64,000 nt of DNA, taken from the NCBI GenBank assembly GCA_013398955.1, contig VWPU01012696.1, forward strand, positions 62,001 through 126,000, written 5' to 3'. Made by a program: the position numbers and the translations under genes. The first letter of the stretch is position 1, and each line of letters starts with the position of its first letter. The DNA is from Callaeas wilsoni. Taxonomy: Eukaryota > Chordata > Aves > Passeriformes > Callaeidae. A model generated the notes under the pieces. It had not been told where the DNA came from. It worked only from the letters and a program-made list of their open reading frames with translations, and ran no database searches. This document shows positions 12,830-25,278 of this stretch, one piece after another.

Positions 12830-13080
12830 TTACTGAAATATCTTGGAGGTAATTAAAAGATATCGATAGCTGTGCATTGTATTACTGATAAAAATCAAGC
12901 TCATCATTGCAGTGAAGCTGTAAAGAAGGAATATTAAAATATCCATTTTGCAAGATTACAGAACTGCGGCATTATTTATGAGGAAGAGGAAACATGAATT
13001 TACAAAGCAAACAGATTATAAGCAGTCACACAATGAACCTCTTCCTCACTTTGAATTGTAGATTATGTCACATTCAAGCA
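12830..13080. promoter_or_regulatory. Candidate conserved non-coding element
   Basis: Low-repeat block with ggaggtaattaaaag, gatatcgatagctgtgcatt, ctcatcattgcagtgaagc and gcggcattatttatgag, a mixture typical of deeply conserved vertebrate enhancers. There is no coding potential across it. Inference from appearance only. Confidence 0.18.
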
Positions 13081-14989
13081 CTTATTAAGTATCTGAGCCC
13101 CAGTCTGCATGCCCACTAAACAAACATACAGGCTGAGATGAATTACTTGAGGCAGAAGAAATATCCCCACTGAAATCAACAGGCACAGATGCAACACTTC
13201 CTGTGTGACCAACATCAGTGTATAAACACACTCTCCTGTTCACTGTCAGTGAGACTGTCAGGCATCCCCCAGAGGCACACAGAACGCTCGCTGCTGTCAC
13301 AGAGCATAAAACAAGTCTGAGCATCCATGTTTCCCACCTTGTACTGTTTCTTCTGGGGCACTCCACTATTAATACTTCATTGGAGGTCTGCAGCTCTGGC
13401 TCTCTGATGGGATTGGGGTGCTCCAGATTTGGTGCACAATACTTGGATTCTCAAGTGTCTTGTTGTGAGACTGCTTTAGCAGTAGAATCGGGCTTCCAGG
13501 CAACACCAGCTGTTATTGTGCATTAGATTTCTAATAGATGCTTCTGATGGATGTCCTCCCAGACACTGTCCATGAACTCTTGCTGCAGCACTACAGTCTG
13601 TAGCAAGCCCTATAGATTTACAGAGAAGACACAGTTGAGACTAGTGTTGTGGGTCACTCACTACACATCTACCAACAATATCATTATATGGACAAAAATA
13701 AACAGCTCAGGTCCTGTGTTACTACAGTGTTAATAAATTTAATATTAATTACACTTTTCAGGTTAAGAGGTCACCCCCAGCACGCTCCTTGAGGCAGTGA
13801 AGTTAAAAACAGCATTCAAACATTCTGCAATTTTTAGCTTACTGTTGCAAAATAAATCACTGTGACAAAGTAATAAAAACTCTGCCTTACCTTGGAGAGA
13901 GAAAAGGTCTCAACAGAGAAAAGTTTTGCTGTTTATTTAGTTAGTTTTTCCTCTTGCCCTTCAGTACAGGGGCTTTATTTACTTGAACTGCACCTAACCG
14001 CACACGTAAATGATATTCCGGTCATTTTATCCTGACCTTCATTGTTCTAGGGGCATCTTTCCTGTCTTCCATTTAGTTCCATTTAGTTCCATGACTAGTG
14101 TCCTCCATATTTTAGAAGGACTGAACCCATACAGCAAGAAAACATAAACTGTCATAACACGGCAAAACATAGAGTCCAATACAAACCTGTATGAACACAC
14201 GAAAGCTCTCACAAAGAGTTTTGGATCATAAGACTTGGCTCATTAACTGTTTATTCAGGCTAGGAGGCTGGTCTGCAACTGTCAGATTCACAGATAAATA
14301 AACACAATGACATTTGATAAATTTTCAGTGCAGAAAGAGTTGAAACTTTCTGATCTTGTTTTCATTTTCAATCATATTTTTTCATCGTTTGGTGGTGCTA
14401 GAATTGTTGATTGTAATGAGACTAATTAGTATTGTGAAAAAAATGCAGTGTCTGTCAAAAAGAACTTTAATCCTATGTAGCCATCTTAGTTACTAGATTG
14501 AGCTTCAAATGCTAGATGTTAAATAAGTTTTCCCAAATATGTTTAAATCATCAGTTTAAATCATCAGCTGAGCAGATTATTTTCTCTTCTTTCTTCCTGC
14601 TTCCAAGTAACTTCCTTCCTCCACAAACCTCCCCATAAGAATCACAGAGATTGTAGCCCTGAAAAAAAGCATGATTGACTTTTGAAACAGAGAAGTTTCT
14701 GATGAGAATAAAAGTGCAAATTAACAAGGAGCAGAGTTAACATAAGAGACACATGGATGGATATGATCTCTTCCCAATGGAAAAGAGTCAACAGCATATC
14801 TGTAAAGAAAAGCCCTCCCTCTTAAACCCATTAGAGTTCTCTGAAGAGATTAAAAGCAAATGGATGAAATCCAGTTGCTTTAAAGTAAACTAAGCAGTGC
14901 AATGCTGTGTAAGCCAGGAGAAAAGGCCCTTACTTTCATACAAGTCAGGAAATACACAATGTGAAGGACCAGCCTGTTCTTGCAAGGAG

Positions 14990-15740
14990 GGGAAGAATGA
15001 CAACTTTGGGATCTGTGCTCTTTTTCATTTTTATAAACAACGTGAAAAAGAATACAAGATAAGAGGTGGCTAAATACATTATTGATACTAAATTATTCTG
15101 AGTAGCAAAAAAGAGGGCTAGTTTTAAAGATGCCTTCAAATATTACATGACATGATAATAATTTGTATTCGAATTTCACTGTAGATAAGTTTGAAATGAT
15201 ACACTGAAAATAGTGTAATCTCATATATAAAATGATAATAAGATTTAAATTATTGTTATCAATCAAGACAACAACAATCTTACAATTAAAATGTTTATTC
15301 AGTAGCACTATGGTCTTTTCTGTATTTCTTCCCACATATTTTTGAATGATGCCTATGGGTGACATGGCTCACCAACAGCTTGAAAAATGTGAAATTCTGA
15401 TTCTTTCATCTCCATAAGGATATTAACAAAGTTCAGAGAAGGACGATAAATTACACAGATAGAGAATGAAGAGCAGGTCAGCGAAGTAGAACTGATCAAC
15501 TTGGAAAGGAGGTAACTGAAGACAAATATGACACATGACAAAACCAGCAGTGTCACACAGCAGTTGGGTTCCAATTCAAGAACCAAAAACAATATGAGAA
15601 AGCTTCAAAACTAGCACAAAGAGAAGTTCTTCCCACAAGTGAAGATAGATCTGCAAAAGTTGTTGACACAGGATGTTGTAGGTGCTATAGTTTTCCTTGG
15701 ATTCTGAGAGAGGTTTGACAAGTCATAGAAGAGAAATCTG
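14990..15740 (+). mobile_element. Ancient CR1-type LINE, reverse transcriptase C-terminus to 3' region
   Basis: Heavily mutated but colinear with CR1 ORF2 over about 750 bp. At 15021-15044 the plus frame reads FFIFINNV, the conserved strand before the catalytic box. In the same frame, after a TAA stop, 15066-15098 reads VAKYIIDTKLF. There YIID stands where active elements have the F/Y-A-D-D catalytic box, so the first Asp is lost. Further on, 15165-15215 matches the segment after it (ttcactgtagataag), 15430-15500 matches the region around cagagaaggacgataaa, and 15671-15720 reads DVVGAIVFLGF before the C-terminus. Many stops and indels show a copy much older than the minus-strand CR1s here, possibly predating modern birds. 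Confidence 0.7.
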
Positions 15741-18700
15741 TCTGGAGGTGTAAAACAAAAAAAAGTTTCTCTTGGCACTGGAAATCCCTTAGAAAGATAT
15801 TAGGGCTAAATATATCATATATATTTCCCCTATTACTAAGTGATGTCCTGTGGCATTTGTTGAAGGCAGGAAATAGGTCTCGGTGTGCCATTTGCAGTAA
15901 ACACAAACAGTGGGTCAGTTACAGCAAGTGTTTCCATCAGTGACAGATCTGTATTTGGATATCCAGTCAACCTGGAAGAGGCCTCCACACCCTCAGCTGT
16001 TGCGATTGAGGGAATGGTGATAACTTTTTTCAAATTGATAATCACTTCTGCCTACCAGATGAATTTAACAGATCTCCATCTGACTCACCTAGTAATCTAC
16101 TGTAATCCTGGATTTCATTCTATAATTCATTTATCCCTTGGTTCATGAATCACCAAGAAGTAAATTGTCACACTGAGCAATGAGAATCTATTCCCTGCAT
16201 TTTCACAGCCTTCTAACAGGCTGCAGATTTTGGATTTGCATATGTGTGCCACTTGAATCATTGTGATAAAAATTAATGCAATTAATTATTGCAATTAATG
16301 TAATGAACATAAAGAGAAGCATGTCTTCAAAGACCAAGTACTCAATCTGGGAAACATTCTTCTCAATAGTTTAAAATCTCTCACTTTCTATAAACACTTT
16401 TGAGTTAAAAGTTTTTCTTTCGTAAATGTCTACATTGGGCTTGTTTGGTATAATGAAACAAATAGTTTGAACTTAATAAGTTATCCAAAAATGTAATGAT
16501 ATGATGATAATTGTTATATATGTGTGCTCCAAGCCAGAAATTCTACCACTGAATTTCAAATATTTTCCTTTAATGACTTTTATTTTATTCCAGAAAATGC
16601 ATAAAGCTATTAATTTAGTTTCCTCCCTCAAAAAGGTACTGTGTAAAAAGGCTGCTTTTTAAAAAGAAACAATCTGATATGAATACCAATGATTATTAAA
16701 TCTAGAATAAAGACATTTTGTTCCCAAAGACCCGATGGGGGAAAATAAAAAAGCATATTCTATAAAACAATATTGTAAGAAATATCCTTAAAACGAGTCC
16801 TGGTATTCTTCACTAGGCACTACTATTGAACAATAAGAAAATGTTTTCAATTTTGTTATATCAGGCTTCATGAATACATGAGCTAGTAAACTATTTGAAT
16901 GGAAAAACTTCTTTTTTCCATGGATAGTTGACAAGATCTTCTGCATGCCTGTGCCTGAGAACAGCACATCAGAAAGCAGCTTTAAGTTTGACAATTTAGA
17001 CTTAAATGTTGAGTATTTTCTGATCAGGATATAATTACTTAGAAACTATGCAAGAATTTGGTACTTACTGGTGAAGAAGTCAGGAAGAGAAATTTGGTTT
17101 AAGACTGTGACTAGAAGATTAGATCTTGGGTCACTATTTTAGGGTCTTTATTTAAACAAATACATCAAGTAAAAACAAAATTACGTACTAGGCCTCCCTC
17201 CTTCTAAATTAAAAAGTAGTTTACAGAATCTTTTTAAACATAAATAAATCTAAAAAAAAAAAAGACACAGAGTTCTGACAGTAATCGAGAAATCATTTTC
17301 CAACAGTTCACGGTTTATATATCAGTGTGACAAGAGGGCAACCATTTTTGTTCTGAGAGAAAGAGTGAATAAGAAAAAATAAGATTACAATATACAGAAA
17401 AATTGCCTGTGAAATATCTATTTTCCTTCCTATTATGGCTGGAAAATCCAGCTAGATGAGTTAGAATATGCAGAGATTAAAAATGACTACTCTACCTAAA
17501 AAGTAGAGTCAGTGGAAATAGCAGAAGGCATCTGGGACATTTCATTAATTATTTGTTCAGCAGTTATCTTCAGCCTAATGTATGAAGACATTGTCAAAGA
17601 TTGTGAGCCAAAATATGTCTTGTTTTCATTCTGCTTCCAATCAAATAGATGTTTGTTTCCTTTTTCTCTTTTCTTGTTTTACACTGATGCTTCTCATTAG
17701 GTGTTAGCCTTGATCTATGTATGTCATCTGGTGTACATGCTCTGCGATATAGATGAGGAACTCCACTGTAATTTACCATGGTTAGTCGTAATGTAGAACA
17801 CATCAACTGGAAATAGCTTCCATTTGGCTAGGAACATTCTTCAGCAGTTAAAGCATTTGGGAATTGTTACCAGAAATGCTGATTCCGTTCCTCCAGAACA
17901 ACAACTTCCGTTATCTATGTAATATTTTTGCTTATATTTTAAGTTCTTCTGTATGTTGAAGGTGACATACTGTCATGACATATTTTGCTTTTTTTTTAAG
18001 AGCTAGGCTATTTCTTCACCTTGTTCAAATCCTGGGTTATACATTTGCTGCTTTGCAGGACATGGAAATGCTATGTAAGAGCCTGCAAAGATCTGAACAG
18101 TCAAGAGATAAGCCACACTAAAACATGGAATTCTGTCTCTACTTCAGTGGCACTTGAAAAATTAACTACCAACATTGCAATGTAATTTACAAGGAATTGA
18201 TAAAATTTTTAAGCCTCCTCTTTACCACAGGTTTTTTTTTTCAGTATTGTCTACTATTTCTTTCTTTCCTTTTTTTTTTCTTTTTGGTCGAGGGGGAGTG
18301 TGTCTTGTCAAAAGTTTTTTTGGCTTTTTTTTAATAGTGTAGTCTCACAAGAGAAAAGGAATTCAGTTTTCCAGCTAGGATGCAATGCTTTCATCATTGA
18401 AACCTGTCACAAAATTGTGGCTTAATTAATATATCTACTGATCAACAAGCCATTGCGTAACAACTGAGTTAAAATACCAATTCTTAGTTTGTTTGTCTAT
18501 TCTATAAACCATGAAAGTGAAGGAAGGAAACATGTTAATCAAAAGAACACTTTCAAAGCATGTGAGAGAAATAGTGCTCTAAAGATAAACCACATTTAGC
18601 ATATTTCTCTTCTGATTTGCAAATCAACAGTGAATCTGATATATTATCAGATATTGGGCCTTGGAGGATGAAAGCAAGAAAACTGCAGCTCCTTACTTTA

Positions 18701-20394
18701 GGATGAGCATCAAAGTCACTTCAAGACAAGGAGAGGAAATGAGAAAGACTGAATGGCCCTGATCATGACCATCAGACATCTGTAAATCAGACCAGCCAGG
18801 AGCTTTAATTGTGAGGTTACCAGAGACAAGCCTATTTCATTGATCAGCTACTTGGAAAGAGTGGAGTTGTGAATGTAATGTCATAATCCTGATGGCCTCA
18901 CCTCTCTAGAGGGTATATCAAGCTGTTCATGTCAAAATGATGATAGAAGAGGGAGAGTTAAGTGTTTTTTTCATTTTGCTATCACTTTACAAGGCAACGT
19001 ATTAATAAAATTGAATATCTTCGACATATTTACAAAGAAAAGGTGGCTGTCAATCCCCTAGTTCTGAAATTTCTCCATATTATATTGTCTGCACATGCCC
19101 ACAGCTGTAGGAAGAGGAAAGGTGAATCTCAAAATCTAGCTAATCTTCCTTTATGTTTCAAAATCTCTGAAGTTCAAATGTGCCTGGATCATGTTCTTGT
19201 TTTGATTTATGACTGCGTAGGTGGGAAGGTGCAGCTGCTCTGAAATTCCATAATGATTCTGGCTTAAATTTAGTCCTTCTGAAATAAATGGATTTTGAAT
19301 CAGGCCAATTTCTAACTGGTAATTTTCAACAGCTGTGGAAATGGAACAACTTTAAGACAATAAGAGACAGATGACAAGGAGGACTCAGGGCTGCCTTGTA
19401 GCTATGACCAAACTGAAATGGGAATAGCTGAATATCAGTAAATACCAGTCAAAGATCACTGTCCAGTGGAAAAGAAGATTGGCCTCACTTTGATGAAGGG
19501 ATAGGAGTAGCCTGAAGCTGAGCATAGAGATAAATAGCTGAGCTATGAAACCACAGAGCTTCTATCACTTATTTTAAAGATTTTAAATTCTGCACAGGTT
19601 GAGTACTTTCTCTGCAACACAATACATGCCACAGGAATGTAAGTACAGGTTACAGAGCAGAGGGTTTTTCAGGCTGAGGAAAGAGAAAATATTTGTGTCC
19701 TAGCCTATACATTCCCTTATTTTTCTACATGGGCCTCTGTTATTCATACAAAAATACCCACCCAAATTCCTTCTTTGCTATCACAATTCGGTCGTTATAT
19801 TCATATGTAAACATTAAGGAATTTCTTAATTCCTTGTTCAAGGACTGCAGTATTTAAGTTCTGCAAGTGTCAGGAAAGATGTACTTTTCCTCTGGTCTTA
19901 ACATGTCAGCTGAACAGTGGGATTTTTCCGTAGTTTCCTCTGAACACTGACGTCCATCTATGTGACAAGAAGGCATCCTCTCAGCTCCACAGAGCTGGTT
20001 GTGGAGCAGCCACATCTCTTGAAAAGTCAGTTACCAACAGGCCTGTTTTTTTCAAATATCGGGGATACAGAATTAGGATGGCAGAATCCACAGCAAAGGT
20101 CATGCAAGCCTTGGCTCTGGGACAGAATCTCTCATCACAAGCTCAACACTAAAGCCAGGTGCTCTAGACTCCCAGTTCCCAGCTCTTTCAGCCAGCCTGA
20201 CTTCTCCAGGGAGCCAATGTGGCATAATGAGTGCACACGCTTGAACAGCAACTTTTGTTTCAGCATTTGTCCCCTTAGTGCATGCACCTGAAGGTTAAAG
20301 CAGAATATTGCACATGGTGAGCTGGTAGCCTGAGTGAAAGGACAGAGGTTTCCCCTTCAGCTGAAAAAGGCAGCCCTGGGTCATCTAGTGTATT
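15741..20394. other. Unique AT-rich sequence, nothing recognised
   Basis: 4.65 kb with only short open frames. A palindromic A/T stretch lies at 16265-16300 (repeated gcaattaat arms) and an A12 run at 17252-17263. From 19930 to 20300 the sequence is richer in G and C and has a 109-codon plus-strand frame without any recognisable domain; no gene is called. Confidence 0.45.
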
Positions 20395-21045
20395 TGAGAC
20401 ATGGCCCTTCTTTGGACACTCTCTAAAAGTTTAATGGATTTTTTGTATCGTGGCACCAAAATTGTCCCCAGCACTCAAGGTAAGGCCACCTCACTGCAGA
20501 GCAGAGCAGGACAATCCTCTCCCTCGCCCAGCTGGTGATGCTGTGCCTGATGCCCCCCAGGACACCCTTGGCCCTCTTGGCTGCCAAGGCACTGCTGGCT
20601 CATGTTCAGCTTGCCACCAACCAGGACTTCCAGGCTGTTTTCCGTAGTGCTGCTCTCCAGCATCTCATTCCTCAGTCTGTACCTACACTCAGGGCTGTCC
20701 CATCCCAGTCACAGAATCTGGCACTTTCTCTTGTTGAACTTCATATGTTTGGTGATTGCCCAGCCCTCTAACTTGTCAAGGTCTCTGCAGGGCCTCCCTG
20801 CCTTCGAGGGAGTCAACAGCTCCTCCCAGTTTTGTATCATCTGGGGACTTGCTCAGTGTCCCTCCCGGTCCTGCATCCATGTCATTTACAAAGATGTTGA
20901 AGAGCACAGGGACGAGGATGGAGCCCTGCAGAACCCCACCAGTGCCAGGCCACCAGTCTGATGTCACCCCATTCACTGTAACCCTTTGTGCCCAACCTGT
21001 GAGCCAGTTGCTCATCCATTGCATAGCACAGTTACCCAGCTGAGT
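20395..21045 (-). mobile_element. CR1 LINE fragment, ORF2 reverse transcriptase (internal piece)
   Basis: The minus strand encodes CR1 reverse transcriptase. From 21024 down to 20776 it reads a continuous 82-codon frame with [20 protein letters not shown], then SPDDTKLGG. The catalytic F/Y-A-D-D box is therefore degraded to SPDD, and the element cannot encode an active enzyme. A frameshift separates this from a second piece (20475-20663), which reads MLES, then VLVGGKLNMSQQC. The fragment stops before the 3' UTR, so it is internal and truncated at both ends. It overlaps the CR1 at 29135-29905 in the RT C-terminal region. The plus-strand frames of 78-119 codons across it are shadows of this element. 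Confidence 0.93.
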
Positions 21046-23100
21046 GCTGGACAGTAGAAAAGAGCTCTAACTGTTATGTCTGGTTTTTATTCTTGGAATC
21101 AAGAACTAGAAGAAAGATGCATGTAACAGTGTTGCTCATCTCTGATTTTACTAATCGGAACATTATTTCCCATGAGTAACTTGGAAATTTTAAAATATCT
21201 TATGTCAATGTAGTATTTGCATAAGAAAAATGGCAGTAACAATCATTGCAGGTAAACACAGCTTAAGGATATATTTTTTTATTAGATAGCCATTTTGAAA
21301 GTATCTGACATAATAAGTATTTCTATTACATCTTCTAACAAAATCCAACACAGTTTAGATGGAAACAGCTGATTCTCAAAATTTCCATATAAAAAACAAA
21401 GCACAAAAACGTAATTCTTGCATCAGGTAAATCTCTCAAAATCTTGGGAAAACCATTTCTGGCAGAATGCAGGAGTTTACCAGTCTGAATTCTTGAAATG
21501 AGGTATTATTCTGTGCAACAGAGTAGAGTTACTCTGCAGTAATTGAGTATCATTATATAAAACATGCTGAGATGCTCCAAGTTGTAATATCTGCTTAATA
21601 AACCAATTTACATAACTTGATAGTTTAATCAAGACATTCTGAGCATCAAATATATTTTCATCATCTTTTTTTCAGTTGAGCTGTGTCTCTAATGTCTCTT
21701 TTCCCAGTGGAAGTCCATTATTTACTAAGATTAGCTAAATCCATTTTTTTGTCTGGTTTGAAAAAAAAGTTCATAAGGATACAACTAATCAAAGTGTACT
21801 GGCATAATGAAAGTGCATTCTACTGTCTTTTGAGCTTGGAAAGTTTTATGGTAAGCTTTTTCTTTTGCCAGACATTTTCTTTACTGAGCTCTTTTGTTCT
21901 AAATTTGACTTAAGCACCAATAATTCAAGCAAAGCATGATGGTAGTTCTCTATTTCCTCCTTGTCCAGCTCTCTTCTCCATTATGGAAACTGTAGAGACC
22001 AGGCAGGTTATAGAGGAATATCACACTCATTGCAGGGTTGGCGTGCTGGATGGAGAAATGGAGTCAGAACCTGTGTTTCTCCCACTGTTCTGCACTCCTG
22101 TTATTATGCAAAAAACTAGAGAAGCTGCAAGGTCCTGTTACCTAGTACTAGATTGTAAAATAGAAATATATAGTCACTAATTCCCTTTAATACTCAAACT
22201 ACTATTTACACAATATACTGTGTATTTTGTTTCTCCATGGTTCCTAAACTAAAATTAAGATTTAATTGTATCAAATATGTCCAAAGTGAAAGTGTCAATA
22301 TAGCCATCTCCATAAAACTGTAACACACCTTGATGTATTTCATGATGAGAACTGGAAAGGTCATGGCCTAGCACTGCCTAGAGCATGACATACAGTTCAC
22401 ATCCCAAGGGAAAATAAATGTGGATTATGGTGTTTCAGTGCTTATTCTGGATTAAAGATTTACAGGATCTGGCGCTTTTTTCTCTGTCTCTGTCATGTCA
22501 AAATTTGCCATTAGGTGACTGGAAACATCAAGATAATTCATGCACTTGAGTGCAAGTCTCTTCCTTCAGTCACTGAGTCAGTATTCTCACGGAGCTCAGC
22601 TCAGCACTATTCAGCACTGTCTCCCATAACATTAACATTTCAGAGGACAACTCACAGTTTAGCTAGCAGAAAGATAAGCTGTTAGGTGAGCCTTTTTTGC
22701 TGTAATGATAAGAAATCTCCAGACTCACCAGAAAGACTTATGAACCAGATTATACTAGGAAGATTCATGGGCTCCAGCAAATTCACAGCCCCAAGGCAAT
22801 AACTTTTTTTTTCATCTGCTAGCTGAAGAAATAAGGAACTGATGAATAATTGCCCTTAGCGATCTGTCTCAGTGAAAAACTTCAAGAAAATGGATTCCAA
22901 TTACTACTAATGTTCTTCAATGCACTGCTAGAATGTCTGAAATCCAGAAAGGGATATAAGCACACTGTACATAGTAGGGAAAACCAAAATCTCCACTAGA
23001 ATCTACATAAAAGTCATAATCAGACTTTAAATACCAAGACTGATGATATTTTTTTTCAGTTAGTACTCAAATCTTCAAGAACATCAGCTATATGTACAAT
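21046..23100. other. Unique AT-rich sequence, nothing recognised
   Basis: 2 kb with no recognised repeat. The 21683-21913 and 21983-22180 plus-strand frames have no domain and no supporting context. Confidence 0.5.
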
Positions 23101-23655
23101 TTTAGCATGGTCGTCTGTATTGCATTTGGAATTAAATGGTGACTGCAGGGAAACTTAAAGAGTTGTAAACTACACCAGTATTTTTTGTGTATTCTATCTC
23201 TTGTTCTTATTGACCACTTTTGGAACGCATTATGGCTTTTCCCATATGTTTGCATGCTCTTCAGCCTATTCAATTCCCTGTTTGAGCAGCACCTTGATAT
23301 GTGTATACAACTCCATCCCATGGCACAATGAGGTTTCTTCTAACACTTTTGGAAATAAAATTGTAGCTCTAGAAATTCCTTAAACAATGCCTAATTTTCT
23401 TGGTAATATGAATCTTTTAAAAGAAATATTAGCTACTCCTTTCAGTCTAACACTGTGATTTAAATCTCATCTATTTCTTATTCTGAAGATTTATGTAATC
23501 TGGATTGTGCTGGAACAGCTTAATGGTCAGATACTCGTATCCTAGACTGCAAAGAGACAGTGCTAATGGTTGTTTCAGAATAGCTGGAAGTTCACAGTTA
23601 TTCAAAAGCACATTTGCAACTCATATATTCTGCTAACAGCAATTGCAGAGGATTG
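23101..23655. repeat. Direct duplication, copy A
   Basis: Pairs with copy B at 25279-25865 in the same orientation. The match begins at tttagcatgg and runs ungapped for at least 170 bp (to caattccctg), at an offset of 2178 bp. It continues through ctctagaaattcctta (offset 2180) to tatattctgctaacagcaat (offset 2208). Copy A carries an AATAAA where copy B has an A-run. By eye roughly four bases in five agree, so the duplication is old. It could be a local segmental duplication, or the two LTRs of a decayed retroelement about 2.8 kb long. Confidence 0.85.
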
Positions 23656-24960
23656 CTAGGATTCACATCTTTGAAATACATCAGCAGAGTCTAAGACAGA
23701 TGTTATTTGCAGGCATACAATTAAACTGAGCAAGCAGCATGGCTCTAATGTCAACTGGCAAGACTGCAACAAACCTGGCCAAGTTGATTGAGAGGTGACC
23801 AACTAACAGGTATAGTCTGAAATGGAAACTATGTCACTCGAAAAGAAAAAGACTGAATGGTAATAATTTTTTCCATAAAGAGTGTCTTTTAACAAAACAC
23901 GTGGAATTCAAATTCTGGAAGAGAGAGAAATTTTTAGCTTGCAGATCTATGTATCTTCCAAGGACTTCAGACTTTATGAAATGTCACAGGATTGGAAAGA
24001 AACTATTACAGTGTGTTGCACTCACTGTGCTCCTCAGATCATTTACATTCTTGGAAAGAAAAATGATTTAGATATTCAAAAGGGAACATGACAGAGTAAA
24101 GAATAAGACAATATTTTTAGCAACAGAATAAACAGGATGGAAAAATGGGTATAAAATAACCATGAATCTCAACTCTAGCCTGTCTTAGTAGAGACTCTCT
24201 TAGGGGATATTGGATTATATTCCTTCTATCAGTGTTACCTTTACAGTTAAGATAGCTTCACCACTGGCATCAAATCATACTGCTCAAATGTACTCTAGGG
24301 GTTTGTGGTCAATCCTGAAGAGTTTTTCCAAAGCAAAAATGCTAGTTTCCATATTGCCAACATGAGTTTATTTCATGGGCTGAAATAAAATACCTGTCAT
24401 AGGCCTATGTTTAACCTGAACAGCCTTTTCCTCTTTAGAATTGACTCATTAAAGCTGCTTCTGCAGTCAGGTTTGTTATCAGTGCACTGATTTACCAAAG
24501 TTTATTGTTGTATTCCTGCAGTCACACAGGAAATATTTCACCTCCTCTGTTCTAAAGGTGTGATCCCCTTTTCACAGGTAGCAGGGCCAGGAGAAAAACA
24601 AATTCTATGCATCTGACTGAGAACCATGGTTCAGAAATTCTACTCACCTTCCTCTAGAAAAAAATCTAGTATCACCCTGCAGGAGCAGCAACAGCAGCAC
24701 CAGCAAATCCAAGCCTGCAAATCTCCAAGCTTGTACATTTCCTTTTCTAGATCGGCTGGTAAATTAAAGTAGGGGTTATTTTTACAGTCAAACTAAAACC
24801 TATGAATTGCTATAAAAAAGAGGCCCATATCCAGTCATGTCTACTAATCTTCAACCCATGGGCTTTGCATCGTGAGTACTCAACAGGGCATCTCTCTTCA
24901 TATCTTTCTCTGGAAATGTTATTCTAACTCACAGATTCCTTCCTTCTGACTGGTAGTCAA
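23656..24960. other. Spacer between duplicated blocks, nothing recognised
   Basis: If the flanking blocks were LTRs this would be the internal region. I see no protease, reverse transcriptase or envelope-like frame; the longest open frame is 69 codons (23882-24091) and featureless. A small CAGCAGCAACAGCAGCACCAGCA tract lies near 24684-24708. Confidence 0.45.
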
Positions 24961-25135
24961 TCATAGAATCACAAATTGATTTATGTTGGAAGGGACCTTC
25001 AATTAGATAATTTAATTCCTAACCCCACCATGGGAAGGGACATTTTCCATTAGACCAGGTTGCTCAAAGCTCCATCCAACCTAACCTTAATTTTTATAAG
25101 CCTAAGGGCTTCCCTTATCTTGCAGACACTCATTC
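24961..25135 (-). mobile_element. CR1 LINE 3' tail fragment
   Basis: Begins with the plus-strand form of the CR1 3' terminus (tcatagaatcacaaattgat), then gttggaagggaccttcaatt and caggttgctcaaagctccat, followed by ccaacctaacctt. It fades out near 25135. It lies between the two duplicated blocks and is absent from both, so it is independent of the duplicated unit. Confidence 0.8.
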
Positions 25136-25180
25136 AAACTTCTATTGACATTTTCTGGTATTTGCAAATGGGCATCTGGT

Positions 25181-25234
25181 TGGATACCTCTAAATACAAG
25201 TTACCTATGGATACCTCTAAATACAAGTTACCTA
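25181..25234. repeat. Perfect 27-bp tandem duplication
   Basis: Two identical head-to-tail 27-bp units (25181-25207 and 25208-25234), each beginning tggatacctctaaa and ending gttaccta. There is no mismatch between the copies. The duplication is therefore recent compared with the diverged blocks beside it, and is probably a replication-slippage event. Confidence 0.97.
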
Positions 25235-25278
25235 CTAGAAGGCTTGTTACAGGCAGGAGAATTTTCAGAATCCAAGAT

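Larger units (their letters stand above)
8961..14989. other. Unique sequence with short tandem repeats and candidate conserved blocks
   Basis: 6 kb without a recognised gene. It contains a three-unit tctcaaac repeat at 10612-10635, a two-unit direct repeat tttaaatcatcag at 14542-14567, and a ccatttagtt repeat near 14070-14090. AT-rich blocks at 9180-9370 and 12830-13080 look like developmental enhancers (listed separately). Open frames at 13085-13526 on both strands overlap each other, have no domain and are not called. Confidence 0.45.

Noticed and set aside
20450..21043. Several plus-strand frames of 65-119 codons
   Set aside because: They are antisense readings of the CR1 reverse-transcriptase fragment on the minus strand.
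23656..25278. Internal retroviral genes between the two direct repeats
   Set aside because: No frame in this interval shows protease, reverse transcriptase, integrase or envelope character, so the LTR interpretation of the repeats stays unproven.
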